Below, piece after piece: positions 54,040-62,969 of a stretch of 64,000 nucleotides of DNA (position 1 is the first letter of the stretch; each line of letters starts with the position of its first letter). The position numbers and the translations under genes are program-made. The DNA is taken from contig NZ_CP116034.1 in assembly GCF_027945075.1 (NCBI RefSeq), forward strand, positions 3,968,001-4,032,000, in the 5' to 3' direction. This stretch comes from Chryseobacterium sp. CY350. Lineage in GTDB: Bacteria > Bacteroidota > Bacteroidia > Flavobacteriales > Weeksellaceae. The notes beneath the pieces are model-generated. The model did no database searches and was not told where the DNA came from. It worked only from the letters and a program-made list of their open reading frames with translations.

Positions 54040-54843
54040 TTATTTTTTAATAAATTTTGATTTTACAGCTTTACCATCTGTAGTTTCCACAAGAAAAAAA
54101 TAAACTCCTGCCTGAAGTGTAGAAATATCAAAAAGGCCGTTTTCGACTTTTCCTGAAGATGCTTTTTGCCCAACAGCCGAATATATTTCAACATTTTTTG
54201 GCTGCGTTTTTCCAACAAACTGTAACGCGGAGTTTTCTTCATTTAAAGCAAATTTTAAGTTGTCTTCTGAAGAAAATAAATCAGACGTTCCTAAAGTAGC
54301 AGAATTGTATACCACATTATCAATCTGTATTGCTACGTGATTAGATGAAGGAGTAAATTTAAAAACAATATAGGATGCATTTGAAGCTGGAATATTTACG
54401 CTAATATTTTGCACTGCTCCTATGGTTGTTACATTTATTACACTTCCAATGGGAACAAATGTTGACATATCTGTCGGGTTAGATGCCAATCCAATTTGCA
54501 GTGTACCCGGACCAGGCGATGGAGATACCAATGTAGTGGCAAAAGATAAGGTTTTATCTCCTGTAGGAGCTACAATTTGTGGTGCTATTAAATACGATGA
54601 TGCTACTGCATTATTACCGGCATATGATTGTATGGTTTTATCTGTGTCACCTACCACAAGCATTCTCGGAGATACAGGAGGCATCGCTCCGGTCATCGGT
54701 GCAACTATTGCTGACCATCCGTTTTGAGGAAAAGTCGTATTTCCCGGTGTAAAATTATTGAAGTTCTCGTTGATGGTTGATAGCTGTGCATTTGCTGATA
54801 TTGCTGAGATCACCAATCCTGTAAAAAGTAATTTTAATTTCAT
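54040..54843 (-). CDS. Exported T9SS protein with adhesin-like (choice-of-anchor J) domain
   Basis: A 267-residue protein: signal peptide (to about residue 19, ANAQ), a beta-rich domain with the pattern of the cleaved-adhesin/choice-of-anchor J group (NENFNNFTPG near the start, SYLIAPQIVAP, VFKFTPSSNHVAIQIDNVVY), and a C-terminal T9SS sorting domain (NVEIYSAVGQ, ending AVKSKFIKK). I do not know a function. The promoter has the same operator and spacing as the HmuY-like gene and the haem receptor, so it is likely a co-regulated surface component of haem or iron uptake. Confidence 0.75.
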   Translation of the reverse strand: MKLKLLFTGLVISAISANAQLSTINENFNNFTPGNTTFPQNGWSAIVAPMTGAMPPVSPRMLVVGDTDKTIQSYAGNNAVASSYLIAPQIVAPTGDKTLSFATTLVSPSPGPGTLQIGLASNPTDMSTFVPIGSVINVTTIGAVQNISVNIPASNASYIVFKFTPSSNHVAIQIDNVVYNSATLGTSDLFSSEDNLKFALNEENSALQFVGKTQPKNVEIYSAVGQKASSGKVENGLFDISTLQAGVYFFLVETTDGKAVKSKFIKK

Positions 54844-54866
54844 TTTTCTTATTTCTAATTATGTCG

Positions 54867-54874
54867 CAAAATTA
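54867..54874 (-). promoter_or_regulatory. -7 promoter element of the second T9SS protein gene (minus strand)
   Basis: The minus strand reads TAATTTTG, matching TAnnTTTG, 23 bases before the start codon. The promoter as a whole resembles that of the HmuY-like gene. Confidence 0.55.
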
Positions 54875-54882
54875 AACATTAG

Positions 54883-54900
54883 TTTTTAATTGTTCTAAAT
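54883..54900. promoter_or_regulatory. Haem-locus operator, copy 2 (candidate Fur box)
   Basis: TTTTTAATTGTTCTAAAT, identical to copy 3 at 55047-55064. It lies 8 bases upstream of the -7 box of the second T9SS gene, the same spacing as copy 1. Confidence 0.65.
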
Positions 54901-55046
54901 AAAACAATGATATTTGTTTCGTTTTTTTACATTTAACACAAAAAATACATGCGGTTTTCAATTAATATTTTCTGAAATTATTATTAATACTCATGTAATG
55001 TGATTGTTATGCGGCTTAAAAAAATCTTATAACAAATTTTTAATTA

Positions 55047-55064
55047 TTTTTAATTGTTCTAAAT
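55047..55064. promoter_or_regulatory. Haem-locus operator, copy 3 (candidate Fur box)
   Basis: TTTTTAATTGTTCTAAAT, identical to copy 2 and followed by the same three bases. It ends 7 bases upstream of the -7 box of the haem receptor operon. Confidence 0.65.
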
Positions 55065-55071
55065 AAAGCAC

Positions 55072-55079
55072 TATATTTG
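55072..55079 (+). promoter_or_regulatory. -7 promoter element of the haem uptake operon
   Basis: TATATTTG matches TAnnTTTG and lies 17 bases before the ATG of the TonB receptor gene. A TTG inside the operator (55054-55056) is 15 bases upstream. Confidence 0.6.
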
Positions 55080-55096
55080 TCGAAAATTTTGAGTTT

Positions 55097-57232
55097 ATGA
55101 AGAAGAACATGCTTTCACTTGTGTCATTATCTGCCATTTTTTTGGTTAGTGCACAGGAAAAAGATTCTCTTAGCCAGAAGAAGATAGAAGAAGTTGTCAT
55201 CACAGGACAGTATATGCAGCAGTCGATTAATAAATCTATCTATAAAGTTGAGGTAATTGATGCTCAGCAGATTAAAAATATGGCGGTAACTTCTGCGGCT
55301 GAAGTTCTCAATCAAAATCTTAATATTTTAATAGAACCTAATAGCGGCACCGGTGATTCTAATGCAAGAATAATGGGTCTTGGTGGCGCTTACACGAAAG
55401 TTTTGATCGATAACATTCCTGTTGTGAGCGATCAGGGAATGGGAAATCAGGTCGATTTAAGCAAAATAAACGTTAATAATATTGAACGCATCGAGATTGT
55501 AAAAGGTGCAATGGGCGTAGAATATGGCAATAATGCCGTTGCGGGAGTTATTAATATTATCACAAAAAAAAATTACGGCAAAAAAGTAACTGCCTTGCTT
55601 TCTTTACAGGAAGAGACTGTGGGGAAAGATTACGACTGGTTCAAAAAAGGAAATGGCCGTCACTTACAGGCTTTGAATTTAGGATTTAGAGTTTCTGAAA
55701 ACTGGTCGATTACGGCAGATATTAACCACAATGATTTTCAGGGATACAAGGGAAATCTAAACGGATATACCTATTTTAACCCAAATAACGATAAAAAAAG
55801 AGGGTATGAGTGGCTTCCAAAAGATCAGATTACTGCAAATGCAGCCGTACGATATTCAAAAAATAATACTTCATTTTTTTATAAGGTTAATTTTCTGAAC
55901 GAAGACGTCAATTTCTACAATCCGGTGATAGAAGATTTACCTTTGGGTGGCGGTAACAGAACCTACACCTCAGATGACAGAAATTATTTTACCAAAAGAT
56001 GGATCCATCAGTTTAATATTCAGACAAAATTAGGTTCCAGAATCAATTATCATGGTGATTTCTCTTACCAGACGCAACAAAGAAAATCGCAGGATTACGT
56101 CTATGATATCCCAAACAGACAAAAAATTTCTGAAGGAGAAAAAAATACTTTTTACGATTCCAAAGTCTTTTACTCACGGGGAATGTTCAGTAATTTCTTA
56201 GACAACGACAAAATAAATTTTCAGCTGGGATATGAATTAGATCACACCAGTGGATTTGCAGGTTCGTCTACTTTCCAGTTTAATAATAACGGGATCAATA
56301 TAGAAAGAAGCATCTTCAATTATGCTAATTTTCTCTCTGCGGAATGGAAAATTAATAACGAGTTCTCTTTGCGACCGGGCGTTAGATTAGCGCTGAGTGA
56401 TAAATTTGATTCTCAGTACAATTATTCATTAACTGCAAGATACAGTACGTCAGAAAATTCAGATCTGAGAGCAGTTTTCGGGTCATCCAACAGATTTCCT
56501 ACATACGACGAATTATATACTTACGTGGTAGATAACAACCATGATATCCGCGGAAATGAAAATTTAAATCCGGAAACAGGATATTCTCTGGGGCTGTTCT
56601 GGGATTACAGCATGACTACGAATAATCTGTGGAAATTTAATCTGAGTGCATCGGGAATGTATCTTGATGTGAAAGACAGAATAGAAAGTGTGATTGTAAG
56701 CAACAGTCCTTTGAAATATACATACTTGAATGTTGATAATTACAAATCGCTCTTATTTGGAGCAGGTTTGAATGTAAGAAAAGGCGACTTATCACTAAAT
56801 GCCGGAGTTTCTGTGATGGGAATTTCACAGGTTTTGAATGCAGGAACGGTCGTTTCACCAAATGATTATAATTTCTATACTGAAGCCAATTTTTCGGCCA
56901 ATTATACTTTGCCACAAGTAAAAACTTTATTTGCACTGTACTACAAATACAGCGGAACACAAAGACAGTTTACACAAAAAGCAACTCAGAATCCAGGTGA
57001 AATTCCGGAATATGTATTGGGAGAATTGGGTGAGTTTAATATGATGAATTTTACCGTTACCCAGCCTTTTTTTAAAAACCATCTCGAACTTACATTGGGA
57101 ATCAAAAACATCCTTGATGTTTCCACGGTGAGAAATACAATACTTTCAGGAGGCGCTCACAATGCAGGACCGGATACCCAAAATCTTTTTTACGGAAGAA
57201 GCTATTTTGCTCGTTTAAATTATAATTTTTAA
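55097..57232 (+). CDS. TonB-dependent outer-membrane receptor, probable haem receptor (HmuR-like)
   Basis: A 711-residue receptor with signal peptide (to about residue 19), a plug domain (about 40-150: EEVVITGQ, VLIDNIPVVSDQG, IERIEIVKGAMGVEYGNNAVAGVINIIT) and a 22-strand barrel ending in aromatic FARLNYNF. It lacks the N-terminal carboxypeptidase-like domain of SusC receptors. It should bring haem across the outer membrane with TonB energy. The next gene is an HmuY lipoprotein, the usual partner, followed by a haem ABC transporter and HemS, which makes haem the most likely ligand. Confidence 0.88.
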   Translation: MKKNMLSLVSLSAIFLVSAQEKDSLSQKKIEEVVITGQYMQQSINKSIYKVEVIDAQQIKNMAVTSAAEVLNQNLNILIEPNSGTGDSNARIMGLGGAYTKVLIDNIPVVSDQGMGNQVDLSKINVNNIERIEIVKGAMGVEYGNNAVAGVINIITKKNYGKKVTALLSLQEETVGKDYDWFKKGNGRHLQALNLGFRVSENWSITADINHNDFQGYKGNLNGYTYFNPNNDKKRGYEWLPKDQITANAAVRYSKNNTSFFYKVNFLNEDVNFYNPVIEDLPLGGGNRTYTSDDRNYFTKRWIHQFNIQTKLGSRINYHGDFSYQTQQRKSQDYVYDIPNRQKISEGEKNTFYDSKVFYSRGMFSNFLDNDKINFQLGYELDHTSGFAGSSTFQFNNNGINIERSIFNYANFLSAEWKINNEFSLRPGVRLALSDKFDSQYNYSLTARYSTSENSDLRAVFGSSNRFPTYDELYTYVVDNNHDIRGNENLNPETGYSLGLFWDYSMTTNNLWKFNLSASGMYLDVKDRIESVIVSNSPLKYTYLNVDNYKSLLFGAGLNVRKGDLSLNAGVSVMGISQVLNAGTVVSPNDYNFYTEANFSANYTLPQVKTLFALYYKYSGTQRQFTQKATQNPGEIPEYVLGELGEFNMMNFTVTQPFFKNHLELTLGIKNILDVSTVRNTILSGGAHNAGPDTQNLFYGRSYFARLNYNF

Positions 57233-57242
57233 ATAAATTAAA

Positions 57243-58370
57243 ATGAAAAAATTACTATTCACTTTATTAATAAGTACAGCATTTATCTCGCAATCTTGTA
57301 TCCGTGATAACGAAGATCCTGTAGCTGTCGCGCCTGTAGAAGGTGCAATTGGAGACCCGATAGTTGGTGGTGCAACTCAGCCAAATCAGGTTTGGATTGA
57401 TTTGAGCGAAGTAGATCCACTTTCAAAAAAACCTAGACAGACTTTGACGAAAAGAACAGATTGGGATCTTGCATTGTATTCAGGAAATGAGTTTAAAGTA
57501 ATTGTAAATTCTTCAATAATGATGGCAGCGGCTAAAATACCGAATGTCACAGAATTATCAGAAGTCAACCAATCTACAGTTGCTACACTGAAAACGCAGG
57601 TGCAGGTTGCTAATTTTAACGAAGCAAACACAGTGTATATTGATGATGTGAAAGGTGATTTTCCCGCAGGTTATACTGCAATATCAGAGATAAAAGCCAC
57701 CAGTACAGAAAATGGAATATATCTGATAAATATGGGTAAAGACATTTACAAAGGAAACGTTCCTGTTGGCTCTGTGACTACAGGTGGAGGCGAAAGAGGC
57801 TGGAAAAAAGTACAGATTACCAGAGCAGGAGAAGGTTACAAAGTGAAATCTGCCAATATTGACGGTTCAGATTATTATGAAGTTACGGTTTCTAAAAATG
57901 CTGCCTACAATTACAGTTTTTTAAGCTTAGCCAATAAAAAAGAAGTCTTCATTCAGCCAGAGAAAAACAAATGGGATATCTGTTTCACTGTTTTCACAAA
58001 TACAATTGCAGGTGCAGGAAGTTACATTTATGCAGATTTTGTAAACAATAATAATGTCGGTGGTGTTGGTGTATATGAAGTCATTGTTCCGGGTACAGCT
58101 TCAGGTCTTGATGCTTACAATAATTTTAAAATTTCAGATGTTCAGCAATCAAAATTTGTATATAATGACCATCGGGTGATTGGCGGAAACTGGAGAAATC
58201 CTGTAGGAACCAATGGACCAGAAGTGTACGGCGACCGCTTTTATATATTGAAAGATTCTGATGGATATACTTTTAAATTAAAATTCACAAGACTTACAAA
58301 AAGTACTACAGACGATATGGGTGTAGCCGGTGAAAGAGGTTTTCCTCAGTTTGAGTATGCTCCTTTGTAA
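57243..58370 (+). CDS. HmuY-family haem-binding lipoprotein
   Basis: A 375-residue lipoprotein (signal to SQSC, Cys19) with an HmuY-type beta-rich body. Paired motifs RTDWDLALYSG and KNKWDICFTVF fit the family. HmuY captures haem at the cell surface and hands it to the HmuR receptor. It starts 10 bases after the receptor gene. The axial haem ligands of the Porphyromonas HmuY (two His) cannot be mapped with confidence here, so haem binding is a family-level inference. Confidence 0.85.
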   Translation: MKKLLFTLLISTAFISQSCIRDNEDPVAVAPVEGAIGDPIVGGATQPNQVWIDLSEVDPLSKKPRQTLTKRTDWDLALYSGNEFKVIVNSSIMMAAAKIPNVTELSEVNQSTVATLKTQVQVANFNEANTVYIDDVKGDFPAGYTAISEIKATSTENGIYLINMGKDIYKGNVPVGSVTTGGGERGWKKVQITRAGEGYKVKSANIDGSDYYEVTVSKNAAYNYSFLSLANKKEVFIQPEKNKWDICFTVFTNTIAGAGSYIYADFVNNNNVGGVGVYEVIVPGTASGLDAYNNFKISDVQQSKFVYNDHRVIGGNWRNPVGTNGPEVYGDRFYILKDSDGYTFKLKFTRLTKSTTDDMGVAGERGFPQFEYAPL

Positions 58371-58400
58371 AAAGAAATAATCTAAAATAATTAGTAAAAA

Positions 58401-59279
58401 ATGAAAAAATTAATTCTTGCAGTATCCGTACTTGCGGCTGTATCTTCTTGTAAAAAAGAAACTTCGAAACCCACAGAAAATAAAGCCGAAGTATCATCTG
58501 AAGCTCCGAAGACCAACAATAAAATTGTCACTCTGAATGGCGGAATTACAGAAATTGTAAGCGCTTTGGGTCACGACAGCGAGATCGTTGCCACGGACGT
58601 TACAAGCACATATCCGGAATCTTTAAAAGCTACGGCTAAAGATTTAGGTCACGTAAGATCAATGACTATCGAGCCGATCATGGCGGTGAGTCCTACATTG
58701 ATTTTAGCTTCAGACAAAGACATCAATCCGGATTTAGTAGGGAAAATAAAAGCTTCAGGAATCAAAACCGAGTTATTCAAGCAGGAATTTACCGTTGGCG
58801 GAACCAAAAAACTGATCGCCGACGTTGCAAAAGCAATCGGAAACACAGATTATCAAAAATTAAACGATAAAATTGATGCAGATCTGAAGCAGGTTCAGCC
58901 CATTGCTAAAAAACCGAAAGTATTGTTCATCTACGCAAGAGGAAATATGATGATGGTTTCCGGTAAAAATACGCCGATGGCAGCCTTGATTAATCTTGCA
59001 GGAGGTGAAAATGCAATCAATGATTTTGAAGATTTTAAACCTTTAACTCCGGAAGCCGTGGTAAAAGCAAATCCTGATGTACTGTTCTTTTTCACAAGCG
59101 GGTTGCAAGGTTCCGGAGGAAATGAAGGTGCTCTAAAAATGCCGGGAGTTTCACAAACCAATGCCGGAAAAAATAAAAAAATTATTGCGATGGATGGAGG
59201 CTTGGTTTCAGGTTTCGGACCAAGATTAGGAGAAGCCGCAGTTGCATTAAACAAGCTTTTAGTTGAGAACACAAAGTAA
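58401..59279 (+). CDS. Haem ABC transporter substrate-binding lipoprotein (HmuT-like)
   Basis: A 292-residue class III periplasmic binding protein with lipoprotein signal (VSSC, Cys17), a short Glu/Lys-rich linker and the two-lobed fold. Segments VTLNGGITEIVSALGHDSEIVATDVTSTYPE and LFIYARGNMMMVSGKNTPM match haem-binding HmuT/ShuT proteins. It delivers haem to the inner-membrane transporter encoded next; the permease gene start overlaps its last codons. Confidence 0.88.
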   Translation: MKKLILAVSVLAAVSSCKKETSKPTENKAEVSSEAPKTNNKIVTLNGGITEIVSALGHDSEIVATDVTSTYPESLKATAKDLGHVRSMTIEPIMAVSPTLILASDKDINPDLVGKIKASGIKTELFKQEFTVGGTKKLIADVAKAIGNTDYQKLNDKIDADLKQVQPIAKKPKVLFIYARGNMMMVSGKNTPMAALINLAGGENAINDFEDFKPLTPEAVVKANPDVLFFFTSGLQGSGGNEGALKMPGVSQTNAGKNKKIIAMDGGLVSGFGPRLGEAAVALNKLLVENTK

Positions 59280-60303
59280 ATTATATTTTTATATTGCATT
59301 AAGTGCCATACTGCTTTTTATCATTGCAGTATGGTCGCTTAATACCGGAGTTTACGACTTCGGCGGACGTTCTGCGTTCGAAGTTTTAGGAAAATTAATT
59401 CGCGAAGATTCTGGTGTTTCAGTAAGTGATAAATACATTGTCTGGGATGTAAGAGCTTCCAGAATTATAATGGCAATTTTGATCGGAAGCATGCTTTCGG
59501 TTTCAGGAACGAGTTTGCAGGGATTGTTCAAAAATCCTCTGGCTACGGGAGACTTGATAGGTCTTACCTCTGGTGCAACATTGATGGCTGCCATCACCAT
59601 TGTTTTAGGAAGACATTTCAGAGAGTTTTTTCCGGAGGCAGTACAGTTTTCATTGGTAGGCATTGCCGCATTTATCGGTTCACTTCTCGCTATGCTTTTG
59701 GTGTACAGAATTTCTACAAGTGGCGGTAAAACCAATGTTGTCATGATGCTCTTAACCGGAGTTGCCATCTCAGCAATCGGATTTTCCATTGTAGGTTTTC
59801 TGATTTATATCTCAAAAGATGATCAGTTACGAGATCTCACGTTTTGGAATATGGGAAGTCTTGCAGCTGCGACATGGACGAAGAATGCGATCTTAGCCGT
59901 AGTTCTAGTTTTTTCATTCAGTATTTTAATGCCGAAAGGAAAAGCCTTAAATGCCATGATGCTTGGTGAAAAAGATGCCCAACATCTGGGGATTAATGTA
60001 GAAAAACTGAAAAAAGAAGTCATCATCATCACCGCATTGATGGTAGGATCGTGTGTTGCATTTTCCGGAACCATCGGCTTTGTAGGGTTGATTGTTCCGT
60101 ATATTTTAAGGCTATTGTTTAAATCAAATTATGCATTCATATTACCATTGTCTGCAATCTGCGGAAGCATATTATTGTTAACTGCAGATACCTTCAGCAG
60201 AAGTATTGTAGAGCCTTCGGAACTTCCTATCGGGATTCTTACGGCGATGATGGGCGCACCTATTTTTATTGCAATTTTAATCAAATTTAAAAAATCAATG
60301 TAA
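59263..60303 (+). CDS. Haem ABC transporter permease (HmuU-like, FecCD family)
   Basis: A 346-residue FecCD/BtuC-type permease with about ten membrane helices. MLSVSGTSLQGLFKNPLATGDLIGLTSGA is the family signature. The start is a TTG at 59263, overlapping the preceding gene by 17 bases; no better start exists before the conserved region. Its stop overlaps the ATG of the ATPase gene (TAATG), showing tight translational coupling. Confidence 0.9.
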   Translation: MRTQSKLYFYIALSAILLFIIAVWSLNTGVYDFGGRSAFEVLGKLIREDSGVSVSDKYIVWDVRASRIIMAILIGSMLSVSGTSLQGLFKNPLATGDLIGLTSGATLMAAITIVLGRHFREFFPEAVQFSLVGIAAFIGSLLAMLLVYRISTSGGKTNVVMMLLTGVAISAIGFSIVGFLIYISKDDQLRDLTFWNMGSLAAATWTKNAILAVVLVFSFSILMPKGKALNAMMLGEKDAQHLGINVEKLKKEVIIITALMVGSCVAFSGTIGFVGLIVPYILRLLFKSNYAFILPLSAICGSILLLTADTFSRSIVEPSELPIGILTAMMGAPIFIAILIKFKKSM

Positions 60304-61073
60304 TGATCAGGGCACAGCAAATCAATTACAGACACAAAGATTTTTACATTCTGAATGACGTAGATGTCACGCTGGGTTTTGGCGAGTTTTTGGCCATTGT
60401 AGGTCCCAACGGTGCAGGAAAATCTAGTCTTCTGAGTGTTTTAGCCAATGAAGTAAAGACAAAACAGGAGATTTTATTTAAAGATAAAAATATCACCGAT
60501 TGGAAAGTGACGGAAATTTCTAAGCACAAAGCGAAATTCTCTCAGCACAATTCAAACGATATTCCTCTCAAGGTGAAAGATATTGTGATGATGGGGCGTT
60601 ACCCATATTTTGATGCTCAGCCAAAAGCAGAAGATCATCAGGCAACCCACGAAATGATGTTTGAAACCGATGTTTACCATCTGAAAAACAGAGAATATAA
60701 TACATTGTCGGGAGGTGAAAAACAGCGCGTACATCTATCCAGAGTTTTGGCACAGTTAAAAAACGAAATCATCCAAAAACTTCTTTTTTTAGATGAGCCA
60801 TTGAATAATTTAGATATTAAACATCAGTATAAAGCTTTAGAAATTATAAAGAATTTCACGAAAAAAGAAAATTCTGCCGTGGTCGTTCTTCATGATCTCA
60901 ATCTTGCGGCTCAGTATGCAGACAAAATTTTGCTGATGAAAAACGGTAAAGTTGCAGCTTACGGAACTCCGCAAGAGGTTTTTACTGCTGAGAATATCAG
61001 CGAAGCGTACAATTTTCCGTGTACGATTTGCGACCACCCGATCACCAGTAACCCGATGATTATTTTTGGCTGA
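60303..61073 (+). CDS. Haem ABC transporter ATP-binding protein (HmuV-like)
   Basis: A 256-residue ABC ATPase. Walker A is GPNGAGKS at 34-41, the signature is LSGGEKQRV, and Walker B is LLFLDEPLNNLD. The GRYPYF segment after the Q-loop is typical of HmuV/FecE proteins. It powers haem or ferric-chelate import with the permease and binding protein directly upstream. Confidence 0.92.
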   Translation: MIRAQQINYRHKDFYILNDVDVTLGFGEFLAIVGPNGAGKSSLLSVLANEVKTKQEILFKDKNITDWKVTEISKHKAKFSQHNSNDIPLKVKDIVMMGRYPYFDAQPKAEDHQATHEMMFETDVYHLKNREYNTLSGGEKQRVHLSRVLAQLKNEIIQKLLFLDEPLNNLDIKHQYKALEIIKNFTKKENSAVVVLHDLNLAAQYADKILLMKNGKVAAYGTPQEVFTAENISEAYNFPCTICDHPITSNPMIIFG

Positions 61074-61257
61074 ATATGGAAAAATATCAAAAAAAAATGC
61101 GGTCACCAAATCTTGCATATCCCTAGGTGAAAGGTTTTGAGATGGGTGAAATTTAAAAATAAAGATCTCCGAAAAAGAAGAAGAAACAAAAAGCAAACCC
61201 GGAGAAAAAATTAATAACAACAAATTATACAGTTTTTAACCATAAAAAAGTAAAATA

Positions 61258-62286
61258 ATGAGCACATTAGTAAACGAACTGAAAGAAAAATGGGAAGCTC
61301 TGAAAGCAGAAAACCCACATTTAAGAATAAGAAATGCTGCAGAACAGTTAGGCGTAAGTGAAGCAGAATTATTATCAACGAACGTAGGAGAAGGAGTTAC
61401 TGTCTTGAAACCTGAATTTGCAAACATCTTAACAGAAGTTGAAAAATTAGGAAAAGTAATGGCTCTCACAAGAAACGATGAATGCGTACATGAGCGAAAA
61501 GGAACGTACCAGAATGGTGATTTCAGCAGCCCGCATGCACAGCTTTTTGTAGGAGAAGAGATCGATTTGAGAATCTTCCAGAATCACTGGAAATTTGCTT
61601 TCGCAGTCGTAGAAGGCGACAGAAGAAGTCTTCAGTTCTTCGGGAAAGACGGTTTGGCACTTCATAAAATATATTTAACGAAAGACAGCATTGAAGAAGC
61701 TTTCGATCCTATGGTAGCTCAGTTTAAGGCTGAAAATCAGAATGAAATATTTGAATTTCAAGCAATTGCTCCAAAAGCTCCCGAAAAAGCAGATTCTGAA
61801 ATTGATGCTGAAGGGTTTAAAAAAGCGTGGACAGAATTGAAAGATACTCACGATTTCTTTATGATGACCAGAAAATTCGGAGTATCAAGAACTCAGGCGT
61901 TAAGACTGGCTCCTGAAGGATACGCTAAAAAAATTGAAACTTCAAAAGTGGTCAATGTACTTGAAGATGCATCTGAAAAGAACCTGCCGATCATGATTTT
62001 CGTTGGAAACAGAGGCATTATCCAGATTCACACCGGTGAAGTAAAGAAAACAATGTGGCACCAACAGTGGTTCAACGTGATGGATCCTGATTTCAACCTG
62101 CATTTAGATGTGACAAAAATCGCTGAAGCATGGATCGTGAAAAAACCAACGGAAGATGGCGAAGTAACAGCGATTGAAGTATTCAACAAAGAAGGTGATT
62201 TTATCGTTCAGTTTTTTGGAAAAAGAAAACCGGGAATCCCTGAACTACAGGAATGGAAAGACCTTGTAGCAGATCTAGAAAAGTAA
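61258..62286 (+). CDS. hemS: HemS/HmuS-family haem chaperone or haem-degrading factor
   Basis: A 342-residue cytosolic protein built from two related halves (about 5-165 and 180-340), the HemS/ChuS/HmuS fold. Family features: LREAxEQLGVSEAEL-like start (RIRNAAEQLGVSEAEL), LMALTRNDECVHERKGTY, FFMMTRKFGVSRTQAL and MWHQQWFNVMDPDFNLHL. It takes imported haem and either carries or opens it to release iron. It follows the transporter genes after 184 bases and is closed by a terminator. Confidence 0.92.
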   Translation: MSTLVNELKEKWEALKAENPHLRIRNAAEQLGVSEAELLSTNVGEGVTVLKPEFANILTEVEKLGKVMALTRNDECVHERKGTYQNGDFSSPHAQLFVGEEIDLRIFQNHWKFAFAVVEGDRRSLQFFGKDGLALHKIYLTKDSIEEAFDPMVAQFKAENQNEIFEFQAIAPKAPEKADSEIDAEGFKKAWTELKDTHDFFMMTRKFGVSRTQALRLAPEGYAKKIETSKVVNVLEDASEKNLPIMIFVGNRGIIQIHTGEVKKTMWHQQWFNVMDPDFNLHLDVTKIAEAWIVKKPTEDGEVTAIEVFNKEGDFIVQFFGKRKPGIPELQEWKDLVADLEK

Positions 62287-62306
62287 TAATTAGATAATTT
62301 GATTCA

Positions 62307-62346
62307 GGCCGTTTTGTTTTTTTTTAAAATCTCAAAACGGTCTTTT
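62307..62346 (+). terminator. Terminator after hemS
   Basis: GGCCGTTTTG (62307-62316) pairs with CAAAACGGTC (62333-62342) around a T-rich loop with one wobble pair, and is followed by T-rich DNA. Confidence 0.75.
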
Positions 62347-62532
62347 CTGTTTTTAATTAAATATCAATTACATAAATGTCTTTTCACGGATACCACGAAT
62401 TTTAATTTGAAAAAGATTTTTATCATTGCCATCACTGAAAGTCGTGAGTGCCATTTGTGTTTAAAAACAAGTAGTTTCAAAATAAAAAGAGATTGTAACC
62501 AAGATAGAAAGAACCTCCTTAAATTTAATGTA
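62347..62532. other. Intergenic stretch between hemS and the 21-bp repeat array
   Basis: No gene or RNA is visible. It holds CACGGATACCACGAATTTTA (about 62386-62405), a short sequence resembling intergenic text common in Flavobacteria. Confidence 0.45.
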
Positions 62533-62540
62533 TACATTTG
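62533..62540 (+). promoter_or_regulatory. -7-like element directly before the 21-bp array
   Basis: TACATTTG matches TAnnTTTG. The predicted start, about 6-7 bases downstream, coincides with the first unit of the array. No TTG stands at the usual distance. Confidence 0.4.
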
Positions 62541-62545
62541 AAAAG

Positions 62546-62902
62546 AATATTCTTTCTTCCCAAAGCAATATTTTAGTATCCCAAAGTAATATTCTCGCTT
62601 CCCAAAGTAATATTCTTGTAACCTAAAGTAATATTCTTATGTCCCAAAGTAATATTTTAGAATCTCAAAGTAATATTCTTGTAACCCAAAAGAATATTGT
62701 TGCTTCCCAAAATAATATTCTTGTTTCCCAAAGTAATATTGTTGCTTCCCAAAGTAATATTCTTGTAACCCAAAAGAATATTCTTGCAACCCAAAGTAAT
62801 ATTCTTGCAACCCAAAGTAATATTTTTGCATCCCAAAGTAATATTCTTGTAACCCAAAAGAATATTGTTGCTTCCCAAAATAATATTGTTGCTTCCCAAA
62901 AC
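62546..62902. repeat. Minisatellite: 17 tandem copies of a 21-bp unit
   Basis: Seventeen contiguous units of exactly 21 bases, each beginning AATATT and ending in CCCAAAGT or a close variant (consensus AATATTCTTGTAACCCAAAG plus T). There are no spacers, so it is not a CRISPR array. Units 12 and 13 are identical; units 1-6 are the most diverged. Because 21 is divisible by 3, one plus frame and all three minus frames stay open, giving heptapeptide repeats. I treat these as by-products. Confidence 0.95.
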
Positions 62903-62969
62903 TAAAATGAGACATCTTTACATTAAATAGTTAAAATAATAGTAAATTAAAACGATAAAATAATTAAGA

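Noticed and set aside
61166..61205. Hairpin between the haem ATPase gene and hemS
   Set aside because: TCTCCG and CGGAGA can pair, but the 28-base A-rich loop and lack of a T run do not support a terminator or RNA element.
62546..62902. CRISPR array
   Set aside because: Units are contiguous with no spacers and vary in sequence; no cas genes are near.
62639..62905. Protein-coding gene within the 21-bp array
   Set aside because: Heptapeptide frames follow from the 21-bp period; there is no leader or codon pattern that supports translation. Kept only as an observation.
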